From positions 186,001 to 250,000 of the forward strand of contig NZ_KQ954285.1 in the NCBI RefSeq assembly GCF_001519055.1: DNA of 64,000 bases. Direction: 5' to 3'. The notes beneath the pieces were generated by a model. It worked only from the letters and a program-made list of their open reading frames with translations. It made no database searches and was not told where the DNA came from. This document shows positions 1 to 8,875 of the stretch, in pieces (the first letter of the stretch is position 1; each line of letters begins with the position of its first letter). Made by a program: the position numbers and the translations under genes. This stretch comes from Novosphingobium sp. Fuku2-ISO-50. GTDB taxonomy: Bacteria > Pseudomonadota > Alphaproteobacteria > Sphingomonadales > Sphingomonadaceae.

Positions 1-871
1 CCTTGGCCAGGGCGACTGCGCCTGCGACATTGATCCCGCTCGACAGGCCAAGGCACAACCCTTCCTCGGCGAGCAGGCGTCGCACCCAGTAGAGCCCCTC
101 TTCATCGGACATGCGGAATTGCGTGTCGATCGGCGCGCCTTCGAGATTGGCAGTGATCCGCCCCTGCCCGATCCCTTCGGCGACCGAGCTGCCTTCGGCC
201 TTGAGCTCGCCATGGGCATAATAGTTGTAAAGCGCGGCGCCATGCGGATCGGTCAGCGCGACGGTGACGCTTTCGTCAAACGCCTTGAGCCCCAGCCCGG
301 TGCCTGCCAGCGTGCCGCCGGTGCCCGCCGCGCAAGTGAAGCCGTCGATCCGCCCCTCCATCTGCTCCCAGATTTCGGGCGCGGTGCTTTCGATATGGGC
401 GCGGCGATTGGCGATATTGTCGAACTGGTTGGCCCAGATCGCGCCTTCGGTTTCCTCGGCAATGCGGCGGCTGGTATGGACAAAATGGCCCGGATTGGAA
501 AACGGCGCGGCGGCCACCAGCACCAGTTCGGCGCGCAGCGCACGCAGCGTGTCCATCTTTTCGCGCGACTGCGTCTCGGGCATGACGATCACGGTGCGAT
601 AGCCGAGCGCATTGGCCACCAGCGCCAACCCGATCCCGGTATTGCCCGCCGTCCCTTCGACGATCGTTCCGCCCGGCGCAAGGCTCCCGCGTTGTTCGGC
701 ATCGCGCACGATCCACAAGGCGGCGCGGTCCTTGACCGAAGCGCCGGGGTTGGCAAATTCGCACTTGCCGTAGATCTCTGCCCCGGCCGCCTCGCTCGGC
801 CCTTTGAGCAGGACCAGCGGCGTGTTGCCGATAAGCGAAAGCGTGTCGTGGAGCGCGGGCGTCAGGGTCAT
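1..871 (-). CDS. cysK: Cysteine synthase A-like PLP enzyme (3'-truncated by window edge)
   Basis: The protein resembles O-acetylserine sulfhydrylases, which make cysteine from O-acetylserine and sulfide in the cytoplasm. Translation from the ATG at 871 begins MTLTPALHDT and shows INTP-like IGNTPLV near residues 14-20, the PLP-binding lysine in GASVKDRAA (K47), the phosphate/substrate loop EGTAGNTGIG (about 72-81) and a GTGGTLAGTG glycine loop that holds the PLP phosphate. The reading frame stays open to the window edge, so the C-terminus is missing only because the window ends. It is transcribed in the same direction as ccmAB, 76 bp downstream of ccmB. A cystathionine beta-synthase or another fold-type II PLP enzyme cannot be fully excluded. 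Confidence 0.85.
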   Translation of the reverse strand, partial: MTLTPALHDTLSLIGNTPLVLLKGPSEAAGAEIYGKCEFANPGASVKDRAALWIVRDAEQRGSLAPGGTIVEGTAGNTGIGLALVANALGYRTVIVMPETQSREKMDTLRALRAELVLVAAAPFSNPGHFVHTSRRIAEETEGAIWANQFDNIANRRAHIESTAPEIWEQMEGRIDGFTCAAGTGGTLAGTGLGLKAFDESVTVALTDPHGAALYNYYAHGELKAEGSSVAEGIGQGRITANLEGAPIDTQFRMSDEEGLYWVRRLLAEEGLCLGLSSGINVAGAVALAK

Positions 872-947
872 AGCCGAACAGGTAGAAAAGACCTGCGGCA
901 TCGGCAACGTAAAATGCACTCTGGCCGCAATAGCCCCGCTATTCGCG

Positions 948-1634
948 TCACTCTCTGGCAGCGCGGATCGCGGCCCCTGCGGCAAACGGCGCGACAGCCA
1001 CCGCGACAAGGCTCGCCGCCGCCAGCAGAGCCAGCCCGTCTTCGCCGCCCGGTTGCAAAGACCCCGCGCCAAAGATCAGCAGCGGCACCGCCAGCGGAAT
1101 CAGCAGCAGGCCGCCCAGTGCCGCCCCGGCGCGCAGACCCGCCGTCAGCGCCGCGATCGTCACCCCGATTGCCGCCAGCCCGGGCGTCCCGGCCAGCAAT
1201 CCCAGCTCGAGCCGCACCAATTGCGTGCCTTCGAGCGACAAGAGCCCCGCCGCAATCGGCGTCGCCAGCATCAACGGCACACCAAAACACAGCCAGTGCG
1301 CCACGATCCGCACCAGCATGACCGCTTCTTCGGACAGCCCGCGCAAGGCCCACTGGTCAAAAAAGCCGGTCTCGACATCGGGCTCGACCAGCCGATCCAA
1401 AGGCAGGATCGCCGCGAGCAGGGCCGCGACCCAGATCACCCCCGCCCCGGTCCGCGCCAGCAGCCGCACATCGGGCCCCACCGCAAAAGGATACAGCATC
1501 GCCACCGACAGAAAGAACAGCAGCGGCAAAGTCGCCCCGCCGCGCCCGCGCGCACCACCGAGCAAAAGCCCGCAATCGCGCCGAAAAATCAGCCAAAGCT
1601 GGCGCCCGGTAACGCTCATGGCAGTACGGCTCAT
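948..1634 (-). CDS. ccmB: Heme exporter protein CcmB
   Basis: CcmB is the membrane subunit of the CcmAB(CD) transporter used in system I cytochrome c maturation. The 228-residue product is built of about six hydrophobic segments, including LLFFLSVAMLYPFAVG, AGVIWVAALLAAILP and LGGLLLIPLAVPLLIFGAG, and has the family's usual length of roughly 220 residues. The start at 1634 ([10 protein letters not shown]) forms an ATGA overlap with the ccmA stop, which points to translational coupling; an internal ATG at 1619 (MSVTGRQLW) is the alternative. Located directly downstream of ccmA in the same operon. It should act in the inner membrane. Confidence 0.92.
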   Translation of the reverse strand: MSRTAMSVTGRQLWLIFRRDCGLLLGGARGRGGATLPLLFFLSVAMLYPFAVGPDVRLLARTGAGVIWVAALLAAILPLDRLVEPDVETGFFDQWALRGLSEEAVMLVRIVAHWLCFGVPLMLATPIAAGLLSLEGTQLVRLELGLLAGTPGLAAIGVTIAALTAGLRAGAALGGLLLIPLAVPLLIFGAGSLQPGGEDGLALLAAASLVAVAVAPFAAGAAIRAARE

Positions 1635-2206
1635 GGCAGATGATCCAGCAGCGGCAGCACGACCAGCCCTTTGAGATCGAGCGGCTGATGCGAAGCGATC
1701 ACCGCGATCCCGCCGCTTGCACGATGCGCCTCGATCGCGGCCTGCGCGACGCCGGCCCAATACGCGTCGAGCCCGTTGAGCGGCTCATCGAGCAGCCAGA
1801 TGCCCGTGCCGCTCGCCGACAGACACGCCAGCGCCGCGCGCTTGCGCTGCCCGGTCGAAAGATAGCGCACCGGCACGTCGTGCAGGTCTTCCAGCCCGAA
1901 ATCCGAGCTTTGCGCCCCGGCTCCGTCAAGCCGACGCCAGAAATCGAGCGCCGCGCCCAGCGGGCGGTGCGCATCGAGCGGCAGACGTTCGTCGGACAGG
2001 GCAATCGTGCCGCTCGCATCGATCCGCCCGGCATAAGGCCGCATCAGCCCGGCAAGGATGCGCAAGAGGCTCGATTTGCCGATCCCGTTCGGCCCGGCAA
2101 GGTGCAGCGCATCGCCTGCAACCAGGCGAAAGCCGACCCTGCGCAACAACAGCCGATCGCCCCGGCGACAGGCAAGCTCTTCGGCAAAAAGGCGGCATGG
2201 TTGCAT
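1631..2206 (-). CDS. ccmA: Heme exporter ATP-binding protein CcmA
   Basis: This is the ABC ATPase partner of CcmB in cytochrome c biogenesis. The 191-residue product carries Walker [10 protein letters not shown] (residues 38-46), the ABC signature LSTGQRKRA (116 onward), Walker B IWLLDE (136-141) and a switch histidine in IASHQPL. The open frame extends upstream, but that part lies opposite the divergent dehydratase gene and looks like no transporter sequence, so I place the start at ATG 2206 ([10 protein letters not shown]). It overlaps ccmB by 4 bp (ATGA). Other ccm genes are not in the window. Confidence 0.92.
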   Translation of the reverse strand: MQPCRLFAEELACRRGDRLLLRRVGFRLVAGDALHLAGPNGIGKSSLLRILAGLMRPYAGRIDASGTIALSDERLPLDAHRPLGAALDFWRRLDGAGAQSSDFGLEDLHDVPVRYLSTGQRKRAALACLSASGTGIWLLDEPLNGLDAYWAGVAQAAIEAHRASGGIAVIASHQPLDLKGLVVLPLLDHLP

Positions 2207-2264
2207 CCGCGCAGCCGATAGGGGAAACAGGCGGATCGAACAAGCAGCGGGAGAACAAGGAGCC

Positions 2265-2558
2265 ATGGCCATCACACGACTGACCGAAGCCGAACGCGAC
2301 CGCGCGCTCGCAGACTTGCCTCGCTGGATACTGAGCGAAGACGGCCTGGCCATCGAACGCACGCTGATTTTCGCCGATTTTGCCCAGGCTTTCGGATTCA
2401 TGGCGCGCGTCGCGATCGTCGCCGAAAAGGCCGACCATCACCCGGAATGGTTCAACGTCTACAACCGCGTCGAAATTCGCCTGACCACGCACGACGCCGG
2501 CGGACTGTCGACGCGCGATCTGGCGCTGGCCGGGGCGATCGACAGCTTCGGCGTCTAA
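2265..2558 (+). CDS. phhB: Pterin-4a-carbinolamine dehydratase
   Basis: The enzyme dehydrates 4a-hydroxytetrahydropterin, recycling the cofactor of aromatic amino acid hydroxylases; bacterial copies may also take part in molybdopterin or folate metabolism. The 97-residue product matches the family length and has the active-site motif DHHPEW (57-62) followed by NVYNRV and the second conserved block [13 protein letters not shown] (73-85). The ATG at 2265 follows an AAGGAG-like ribosome site. It diverges from ccmA across 58 bp and its stop codon overlaps the stop of the convergent SDR gene. No phenylalanine hydroxylase is visible nearby. Confidence 0.93.
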   Translation: MAITRLTEAERDRALADLPRWILSEDGLAIERTLIFADFAQAFGFMARVAIVAEKADHHPEWFNVYNRVEIRLTTHDAGGLSTRDLALAGAIDSFGV

Positions 2559-3370
2559 CCGAGAGGACGGCCCGCCGTGCGATTGCGGCGGCGAAGCATG
2601 CCGGGCAGAAAGCGCGAGGCAAATTGCGCCGAACGGGCCGTCTTGCCAACCAGCGTATGCAGTCGTTCGCCATGAACCGCGTCCCACGCCGCCTCGGCCA
2701 CGACATCGACCGGGGTGATTTCAAGGCCAGCAGTCCCGACCCGGTCGCGGATCAGTTCATTGCTCTTGCGATTGGGCGCAATATCCAGCAGCGGCGTCTC
2801 GATGAACCCCGGCATCAGGTCGCGCACGGCAATGCCGTCGGCGGCCCATTCGCCATCGAGCGATTCGGTGATCGAGCGCACGCCGAACTTGGTCGCCGAA
2901 TAGACCGCCCCGCCCGGCACGCCATAAATGCCCGCCGCGCTCGCCGTATTGAGCAGGCACGATCCCGGCGCGCGCGCCTTGAGCCAGGGATAGGCCGCCT
3001 GCGCGCCAAAGATCACGCCCTTGAGATTGATGTCGAGCACGCGCTCGATCTCTTCGGGGGCAAGGTCGGCCAGCGCGCCGCCGATGGGAATGCCGGCATT
3101 GTTGAACAGGACATCGATACCGCCCGCCTCGGCGGCAAAAGCGGCCAGCGCCTCATCCCACTGCCCCCGGTCGCGCACGTCGAAGCGGACGGTAAAGCAG
3201 CGACCTTCGGGCAAAAGCGCGCGCGTGCCGCCCATACCCTCCTCGCTGATGTCGCCGAGCCCGACAAACCAGCCCTCGGCGGCAAATTTCCGTGCCACGG
3301 CGCGACCGATTCCCGACCCGCCGCCGGTGATGAAAATTGCCTTTGCAGCGCCCGCCGTCCTGTCCACCAT
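2555..3370 (-). CDS. Short-chain dehydrogenase/reductase (classical SDR)
   Basis: This is a classical SDR of 271 residues with an N-terminal Rossmann fold. The nucleotide-binding motif TGGGSGIG is at 15-22, the NNAG motif at 90-93, the catalytic serine in LLNTASAAG (about 143) and the YxxxK pair in YSATK (157-161). D40 at the end of the second beta strand (VGLGD) favours NAD over NADP. The start at ATG 3370 ([10 protein letters not shown]) is preferred over an upstream extension that lacks family similarity. It converges on the pterin dehydratase gene with the two stop codons overlapping. The substrate cannot be deduced from sequence. Confidence 0.88.
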   Translation of the reverse strand: MVDRTAGAAKAIFITGGGSGIGRAVARKFAAEGWFVGLGDISEEGMGGTRALLPEGRCFTVRFDVRDRGQWDEALAAFAAEAGGIDVLFNNAGIPIGGALADLAPEEIERVLDINLKGVIFGAQAAYPWLKARAPGSCLLNTASAAGIYGVPGGAVYSATKFGVRSITESLDGEWAADGIAVRDLMPGFIETPLLDIAPNRKSNELIRDRVGTAGLEITPVDVVAEAAWDAVHGERLHTLVGKTARSAQFASRFLPGMLRRRNRTAGRPLG

Positions 3371-3423
3371 AATGCCCCATCCCGTTTCGATTTGAAACGA
3401 GTTTGACACAGCGCCGCGCCGTT

Positions 3424-4041
3424 TCAAAGCGCCGGGTTGTTATAGCAATGCCAGGTAAAGATCGCGACCGCGCCGCGATGCGGGCGCCAGATTTCGCCCA
3501 GCGCGCGCGTGCTGCGCTCATCGGGCCGGGCCTCAAGCGCGAGCAATTTCGCCAGCCCCGCCTGCACCGCCAGATCGCCTGCGGGCCAGATATCGGGCCG
3601 CCCTTCGGCAAACAGCAAATAGATCTCTGCCGACCAGCGGCCGATCCCCTTGATCCGGGTCAGCAATTCGATGGCCGCCTCATCGTCGTCGGGCAACCCT
3701 TCGAAATCGACCGCGCCATCTGCGACCAGCTCGCACAGAGATCGGGCATAGCCCTGTTTTTGCCGCGACAGGCCGCAGGCACGCAGATCGTCAAACGAGG
3801 CCTTCAGCACGGCATCGGGCGCCATCCCGGTTCCGAGAAGGGCTTCGAGCCGTGCCCAGACCGAGGCGGCAGCGGCCACGCTGACTTGCTGCCCGACAAT
3901 CGTGCGCAGCAAGGTGTGCCAGCCGCGCGCGCGAATGCGCGGTTCGGGATAGCCGACTCGGGCAATCGCATCGGCCAGCGGCGCACTGGTCCGCCCGACA
4001 TGATCGAGCCCGCAGCGAAGCTGTTCGGCGGTCAGCCCCAT
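3424..4041 (-). CDS. DNA-3-methyladenine glycosylase II (AlkA-like HhH-GPD)
   Basis: The product belongs to the helix-hairpin-helix GPD base-excision glycosylases that remove alkylated purines. It has the helical core motif IVGQQVS (48-54), the HhH LLTRIKGIGRWSAE (126-139) and the catalytic aspartate in WPAGDLAVQ (D156). There is no C-terminal Cys cluster, so it is not an Nth/MutY-type iron-sulfur enzyme, and at 205 residues it lacks the N-terminal domain of E. coli AlkA, like the short AlkA/Mag1-type proteins. The start at ATG 4041 was chosen because the longer frame runs into the promoter region of the divergent ferredoxin gene. Confidence 0.88.
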   Translation of the reverse strand: MGLTAEQLRCGLDHVGRTSAPLADAIARVGYPEPRIRARGWHTLLRTIVGQQVSVAAAASVWARLEALLGTGMAPDAVLKASFDDLRACGLSRQKQGYARSLCELVADGAVDFEGLPDDDEAAIELLTRIKGIGRWSAEIYLLFAEGRPDIWPAGDLAVQAGLAKLLALEARPDERSTRALGEIWRPHRGAVAIFTWHCYNNPAL

Positions 4042-4220
4042 GATGCTCGCCCCCCTTCGACTATTCCCATCCGGCCATCCTTTTATTCTCGCGCATCGGG
4101 CAGGCTTGCCAAAGACACGCAGGAGCGATAGCAGCCCGGCCCAAAGAGGGACAAGCACGCGTGGCGTCGGCCGACGAATTTGCCGAAAGCGCGCGTTTGC
4201 GAAAGCGGAGATCTGGGACC

Positions 4221-4538
4221 ATGCCGAAGCTGACTGTCGTAAACCGCGCGGGCGAAGAAAAGACCATTGATGCCACCACCGGGACCACGGTGATGGAAGC
4301 GATCCGCGACAACGGCTTTGACGAGCTTCTGGCGTTGTGCGGTGGCTGCTGCTCGTGCGCGACGTGCCACGTGTTCGTCGACCCCGCCTTCGCCGACAAG
4401 CTTTCGCCGATGAGCGAAGACGAAAACGACCTGCTCGACAGCTCGGAATATCGCGACGGCACGTCGCGCCTGTCGTGCCAGCTGGCGATCACCGACGCGC
4501 TCGACGGCCTCAAGGTGACGATCGCTCCCGAAGACTGA
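4221..4538 (+). CDS. [2Fe-2S] ferredoxin, adrenodoxin/FdxB type
   Basis: This 105-residue electron carrier has the vertebrate-type ferredoxin ligand pattern C40-x5-C46-x2-C49 with the fourth ligand C86 in RLSCQLAI. Two additional cysteines (C43, C44, in the run [11 protein letters not shown]) sit inside the ligand loop; I do not know whether they matter. Acidic patches such as SEDENDLLD are typical of partners for cytochrome P450 or monooxygenase systems. The ATG at 4221 follows a GGGA-type site, and an in-frame GTG at 4161 is a less likely start. The gene is monocistronic, with a strong terminator immediately downstream. Confidence 0.92.
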   Translation: MPKLTVVNRAGEEKTIDATTGTTVMEAIRDNGFDELLALCGGCCSCATCHVFVDPAFADKLSPMSEDENDLLDSSEYRDGTSRLSCQLAITDALDGLKVTIAPED

Positions 4539-4557
4539 GCCGGTCGACCCGCTCTGC

Positions 4558-4595
4558 AAAAGGCCCGCTTGCCCCTTGGCAGGCGGGCCTTTTTG
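4558..4595 (+). terminator. Rho-independent terminator after ferredoxin gene
   Basis: A 13-bp stem (4561-4573 with 4578-4590, one G-T wobble) closes a CCTT loop and is followed by a run of five T. A run of A precedes it, so it could also work on the opposite strand. Confidence 0.9.
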
Positions 4596-4638
4596 CTGAA
4601 TGCATCGGATCGAAGCCATGGTGCAGGAGCGAATCACG

Positions 4639-6012
4639 ATGCCGCAACAGAGCATGACCCGCTGGTTCGGGCGCGTGGTTGCCTGCCTGCTTGCCTTGCT
4701 TGCGCTGGTGCCCCTGCCCGCGCTTGCCCGCCCGGTCCTGCTCATTTCGATCGACGGGCTGCGCCCCGCCGATGTGATCGATGCACGCCAGCGCGGGCTG
4801 AACCTGCCCAACCTTGCGGCGTTTCTGGCCAATGGCAGCTATGCCCGCGGCGTCGTCGGCGTCTTGCCGACGCTGACATACCCCAGCCACACCACGCTGA
4901 TCACCGGGGTTTCACCCGCGCATCACGGAATCGTCGCCAACACCACGTTCGACCCGATGCATATCAATGATGACGGCTGGTACTGGTATGCCGAGGACAA
5001 CAAGGCCGAAACGCTGTGGGACGCGGCCTTTCGCGCGCGGCTGACCACGGGCAACGTGCATTGGCCGGTTTCGGTCGGCGCGGCGCATGTCACCTGGAAC
5101 CTGCCGCAGATCTGGCGCACCGGCCATCCCGACGACCGCAAACTGGTGCGCGCGCTGGCCACGCCGGGCCTTGTCGCCGAACTCGAAGCGGCGCGGCGCG
5201 AAGGCTATGCCGACGGCAAGGACGAAACGCTCGGCGGCGACAAGCTGCGCACGGGCTTTGCGCAATCGCTGATCCGCCATCACCAGCCCGGCTTTCTGAC
5301 CGTCTATCTGGCCTCGCTCGATCATCAGCAGCACCTGACCGGGCCGGGCTCGGCCGAAGCGCGCAAGACGCTCGAAACGATCGACGGTCTGGTCGGAGAC
5401 ATCATCGCGATCGAGCGCCAGTTTCATCCCGATGCGGTCATTGCCGTGGTCAGCGACCATGGCTTTGCCCCCGCCGATACCGCGATCAACCTCTATCGCC
5501 CGTTCATCGATGCCGGGCTGGTGACGATCGATGCCGGGGGCAAGATCAGCGGCTGGGAAGCGACGCCCTGGGCCACCGGCGGCTCGTTCGCGATCGTGCT
5601 CGCCCATCCCGAAGACGCAGGCCTGCGTGCCAAAGTCGGCAATCTGCTCGAACGGCTGGCGGCAAACCCTGCGGCGCATATCGCGCAAGTCATTGCCGAA
5701 CCGGCGATTGCGGCGGCAGGCGGAAACCCGCGCGCGGTGTTCTATGTCAATCTCAAGATCGGCGCGGTCGCAGCTCCATTCCTGTCAAGCGGCCTGCCGC
5801 TCACGCTGCCGTCTGCGGCCTACAAGGGGATGCACGGCTATTTCCCCGCCGCGCCCGAAATGCGCTCGGCATTCCTGATCGCGGGGCCCGGCATTGCCAA
5901 AGCGCGCGACCTTGGCGAAGTGGACATGCGCGCGATCGCCCCGACGCTGGCGCGTGCGATGGGCGCCGCGCTGCCCGGCGCGGAAAAGCCGCCGCTGCCC
6001 GTACTGCCTTAG
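4639..6012 (+). CDS. Exported ectonucleotide pyrophosphatase/phosphodiesterase-like enzyme
   Basis: The product belongs to the alkaline phosphatase superfamily, NPP type, which hydrolyses phosphodiester or pyrophosphate bonds of nucleotides or lipids. A Sec signal peptide (residues 1-30, cleavage after LPALA) precedes the first metal aspartate in SIDGLRP (D39), the nucleophile region PTLTYPSHTT (T80), the metal triplet in SLDHQQH and the SDHGFAP block. The ATG at 4639 has an AGGAG site nine bases upstream, which decides it over the in-frame ATGs at 4600 and 4618. The 457-residue length fits the bacterial periplasmic members. It ends 2 bp from the convergent argC. Substrate unknown. Confidence 0.87.
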   Translation: MPQQSMTRWFGRVVACLLALLALVPLPALARPVLLISIDGLRPADVIDARQRGLNLPNLAAFLANGSYARGVVGVLPTLTYPSHTTLITGVSPAHHGIVANTTFDPMHINDDGWYWYAEDNKAETLWDAAFRARLTTGNVHWPVSVGAAHVTWNLPQIWRTGHPDDRKLVRALATPGLVAELEAARREGYADGKDETLGGDKLRTGFAQSLIRHHQPGFLTVYLASLDHQQHLTGPGSAEARKTLETIDGLVGDIIAIERQFHPDAVIAVVSDHGFAPADTAINLYRPFIDAGLVTIDAGGKISGWEATPWATGGSFAIVLAHPEDAGLRAKVGNLLERLAANPAAHIAQVIAEPAIAAAGGNPRAVFYVNLKIGAVAAPFLSSGLPLTLPSAAYKGMHGYFPAAPEMRSAFLIAGPGIAKARDLGEVDMRAIAPTLARAMGAALPGAEKPPLPVLP

Positions 6013-6014
6013 TC

Positions 6015-6944
6015 CTAGAGCACCAGCCCCGCCGTTTCGGGCAGGCCGCTGATCAGATTGAGGCTCTGCACCGCAGCGCCGCTCGCGCCTTTGCCCAGAT
6101 TGTCGAGTTCGGCGACCAGCCGTGCCTGGCTGCCGTCCGCGCTGGCAATGACATGAAGGCGCAGGCCGTCCCATGCCGGGGCACCTTCGCGCAGCACGAT
6201 CTCGCCCCCTTCGGGCAGATCATCGGCAACGCTGACAACCGGCGAACCGGCATAGAACGCCCGCAAGGCATCGCGCAGCAGCGCCGGATCGGGCGCGCCG
6301 GGAATGATCGACAGCGCCAGCGGCACTTCGACGACCATGCCGCGATAGGCCGCAACCACGGCGGGCGCAAACAGCGGCGCAAGCGCGAGATGCGCATAAG
6401 CCTGCATCTCGGGGACATGCTTGTGCCCGAATTCAAGCGCATAGCCGCGCCAGGCAATCCCGGGCTCACGCGCGAAACGTTCGATCAGCGCCTTGCCGCC
6501 GCCCGAATAGCCCGACACCGCATGGCACGTATAAGGCCAGGCGACGGGCAACAGCCCGGCCCGCACCAGCGGCGCCACCAGCGCGATGAAGCCGGTGGGA
6601 TAGCACCCCGGATTGGCGATCCGCTTGGCCGCGGCGACAGTGTCGCGCCCGATCACTTCGGGAAAGCCATAAGTCCAGCCCTCGGCAACGCGATGCGCGG
6701 TCGAGGCATCGATCACGCGGGTCCGGTCGTTGGCGATCAGCGCCACCGCTTCGCGCGCGGCATCGTCGGGCAGGCACAGGATCACGACATCGGCGTCATT
6801 GAGCGCCTCGGCGCGCGCCTGCGCATCCTTGCGCCGGTCATCGGCGAGCGTGATCAGCGAAAATTCGCTCCGCCCCGCCAGCCGCGCGGCGATTTCCAGC
6901 CCGGTGGTGCCCGCCGCGCCGTCAATGAAAACACCGGTCGTCAT
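6015..6944 (-). CDS. argC: N-acetyl-gamma-glutamyl-phosphate reductase, class 2
   Basis: ArgC reduces N-acetylglutamyl phosphate to the semialdehyde in arginine biosynthesis, using NADPH. At 309 residues it is the shorter class-2 form. It opens with the nucleotide-binding stretch VFIDGAAGTTG and has the catalytic cysteine in NPGCYPTG (C114), with HAVSGYSGGGK further on. The start forms an ATGA overlap with the end of the SH3-domain gene, so it is the last gene of the aminopeptidase-SH3-argC operon. No other arg biosynthetic gene is in the window. Confidence 0.95.
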   Translation of the reverse strand: MTTGVFIDGAAGTTGLEIAARLAGRSEFSLITLADDRRKDAQARAEALNDADVVILCLPDDAAREAVALIANDRTRVIDASTAHRVAEGWTYGFPEVIGRDTVAAAKRIANPGCYPTGFIALVAPLVRAGLLPVAWPYTCHAVSGYSGGGKALIERFAREPGIAWRGYALEFGHKHVPEMQAYAHLALAPLFAPAVVAAYRGMVVEVPLALSIIPGAPDPALLRDALRAFYAGSPVVSVADDLPEGGEIVLREGAPAWDGLRLHVIASADGSQARLVAELDNLGKGASGAAVQSLNLISGLPETAGLVL

Positions 6945-7360
6945 GCTGCCTCCAGCGCGGTCATCGGCACATAGCCGACCAGCCCGTCATCGCCCACTTG
7001 CCCCCAGGCCCAGCCGCCGGCGATATCGAGCACGTTGAACACATCGCCCGGCGCAAGATCGGTCAGAACTTCGGCATCCCGACGCAGGCTGCGCAACAGC
7101 GCCGCACCGCCCGCGATCACGCGATGCGGCATCGGCACGGCATAATGCGGCACGAAAATGCGCCCGGCACAGCGGATATGCGCCAGATCGCCGCGCACCG
7201 GACGGCGCAACGGGTCGAACACCTCGGACGGATGCGCGAGAGGAAAATCGCGCCGCGTGAGATTCGCGGTCAGATCGGCAGGCAACAGGTCAGCGCTCAA
7301 GGGTCCGGTGTCCAGCAAAGGCAAAGCGGGGCGCGTAGGGGAAATAGCCGCCGGGTTCAA
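6941..7360 (-). CDS. SH3-domain-only protein, relative of the N-terminus of C40 (NlpC/P60) peptidases
   Basis: The 139-residue product matches what I know of the N-terminal bacterial SH3 region found in front of NlpC/P60 dipeptidyl-peptidases: RGDLAHIRCAGRIFVPHY and a C-terminal GDVFNVLDIAGGWAWGQ followed by GYVPMTALEAA. No catalytic Cys-His-Asp domain follows, because the frame stops in an ATGA overlap with argC. The start is a TTG at 7358-7360 that overlaps the aminopeptidase TGA stop (TTGA), with a GGGAG sequence about ten bases upstream. It could be a peptidoglycan-binding module or a remnant of a truncated endopeptidase. No signal peptide is visible. Confidence 0.7.
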   Translation of the reverse strand: MNPAAISPTRPALPLLDTGPLSADLLPADLTANLTRRDFPLAHPSEVFDPLRRPVRGDLAHIRCAGRIFVPHYAVPMPHRVIAGGAALLRSLRRDAEVLTDLAPGDVFNVLDIAGGWAWGQVGDDGLVGYVPMTALEAA

Positions 7361-8781
7361 GCCGCGTGGCTCCCGCCATGGCGCGACATCAGCAGCCCCC
7401 AGGCGGCGCGCAGGCCCAGCGCCTCGCCCCCTTTGGGCCGACCGGGCTTTGCCACCGGGCGCCAGGCGAATGTATCGTAATGGACCCAGTCGATGCCTTC
7501 GCCGACAAACCGGTCGAGAAACAGCGCCGCAACGCTCGCCCCGGCAAAGCCGTTGGCATGGGCATTGACCATGTCGGCAACATCCGATTTGAGATATTCG
7601 CGATAGCCGTCGTGGAGCGGCAGACGCCAGACCGGGTCATCGGCTTTTGCTCCGGCAGCGGCGAGCGCAGCGGCGGTTTCATCCTTGCGCGCGAACACCG
7701 CCGGCAGATCGGGGCCCAGCGCCACGCGCGCCGCGCCGGTCAGCGTGGCAAAATCGATCAGCAGTTCAGGGCTCGCCTCGCTCGCACGGGTCAGCGCGTC
7801 GCCCAGGATCAGCCGCCCTTCGGCGTCGGTGTTGGTCACTTCGACCGAACATCCCTTGCGCGAACGCAAGATGTCGCCCGGACGCATGGCATTGCCGGCA
7901 ACCGCATTCTCGACCGCCGGGATCAGCAGATGCAGCCGCACCGGCAGCGCGTGTTCCATCACCAGCCGCGCCAGCGCCAGCGCATGGGCCGCGCCGCCCA
8001 TGTCCTTTTTCATCAGCGCCATGCCCGAACCGGTCTTCAAATCGAGCCCGCCGCTGTCGAAGCACACGCCTTTGCCGACCACGCCGACGCGCGGGTGTTT
8101 CGGATCGCCCCATTCCAGCTCGATCAGGCGCGGCGCATGATGGCGCGATGCGGCGCGGCCCACGGCATGGATCATCGGATAATCGCGTTCGAGCGCATCG
8201 CCGGAAACGACGTGGATCTCCGCGCCAAAGGTTTTCGCAAGCGCCCGCGCCTCGGTTTCAAGCTGCGCGGGCCCCATGTCTTCGGCAGGCGTGTTGACGA
8301 GATCGCGCACCAGCCCGATCGCGCCCGCCTCCGCCAGCGCGGGGGCAATCGCTTTGGCTTCCCTGGTCAGCAACACGCGCGGCTCCATGACGGCGCCATC
8401 GGTCTTGTAGCGATCAAAACGATATTGCGCACAGACCCAGCCGACCAGAGCCGCGCTCATCCGGGGCAGCGCCGCGCCACCTGCCGAAGCATGCGGCGCG
8501 ATGCGATAGGTTCCGCCCGGCAGGACTTCGGCCAGCCGCGCCAGCGCCCAGGTCCCGAGCTGGTCGCCCTCCTCTGTCCCGGCAAGCGCGAACCAGCCGT
8601 TGCCATCGGGCACAATCGCCACTTCGCCCGGCCCGGCCTCGAACTTCTGCGCGGCGATCGCGGCACGCGGACTTTCGCCAAGCGATCGCAGCAGCGCATC
8701 GAGCCCGCCCCTGGCAACGAGGTGGATCGAAATGGCTTTTTGCCCGCGATCAGGCTGGATCAGTGCATGGCGGTCGGTCAT
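7357..8781 (-). CDS. Leucyl aminopeptidase family protein (M17)
   Basis: This is a cytosolic dizinc aminopeptidase of family M17, which removes N-terminal residues from peptides. The C-terminal catalytic domain shows VGKGVCFDSGGLDLKTG (K237, D242, K249), D260 in MKKDMGG and the signature NTDAEGR (317-323), so all metal ligands seem present. The N-terminal domain is short; the total of 474 residues is slightly below PepA. It is the first gene of an overlapping operon with the SH3 protein and argC, and diverges from map. Confidence 0.92.
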   Translation of the reverse strand: MTDRHALIQPDRGQKAISIHLVARGGLDALLRSLGESPRAAIAAQKFEAGPGEVAIVPDGNGWFALAGTEEGDQLGTWALARLAEVLPGGTYRIAPHASAGGAALPRMSAALVGWVCAQYRFDRYKTDGAVMEPRVLLTREAKAIAPALAEAGAIGLVRDLVNTPAEDMGPAQLETEARALAKTFGAEIHVVSGDALERDYPMIHAVGRAASRHHAPRLIELEWGDPKHPRVGVVGKGVCFDSGGLDLKTGSGMALMKKDMGGAAHALALARLVMEHALPVRLHLLIPAVENAVAGNAMRPGDILRSRKGCSVEVTNTDAEGRLILGDALTRASEASPELLIDFATLTGAARVALGPDLPAVFARKDETAAALAAAGAKADDPVWRLPLHDGYREYLKSDVADMVNAHANGFAGASVAALFLDRFVGEGIDWVHYDTFAWRPVAKPGRPKGGEALGLRAAWGLLMSRHGGSHAA

Positions 8782-8875
8782 CTGCGAAGTCTTGCCGCAC
8801 GATGGCCGCCTATGCGAGCGGAAAGTGGTGCAAGCCCCCCTCGCCAGAACGCCCCGGCCACGCTACATTGGGGCG

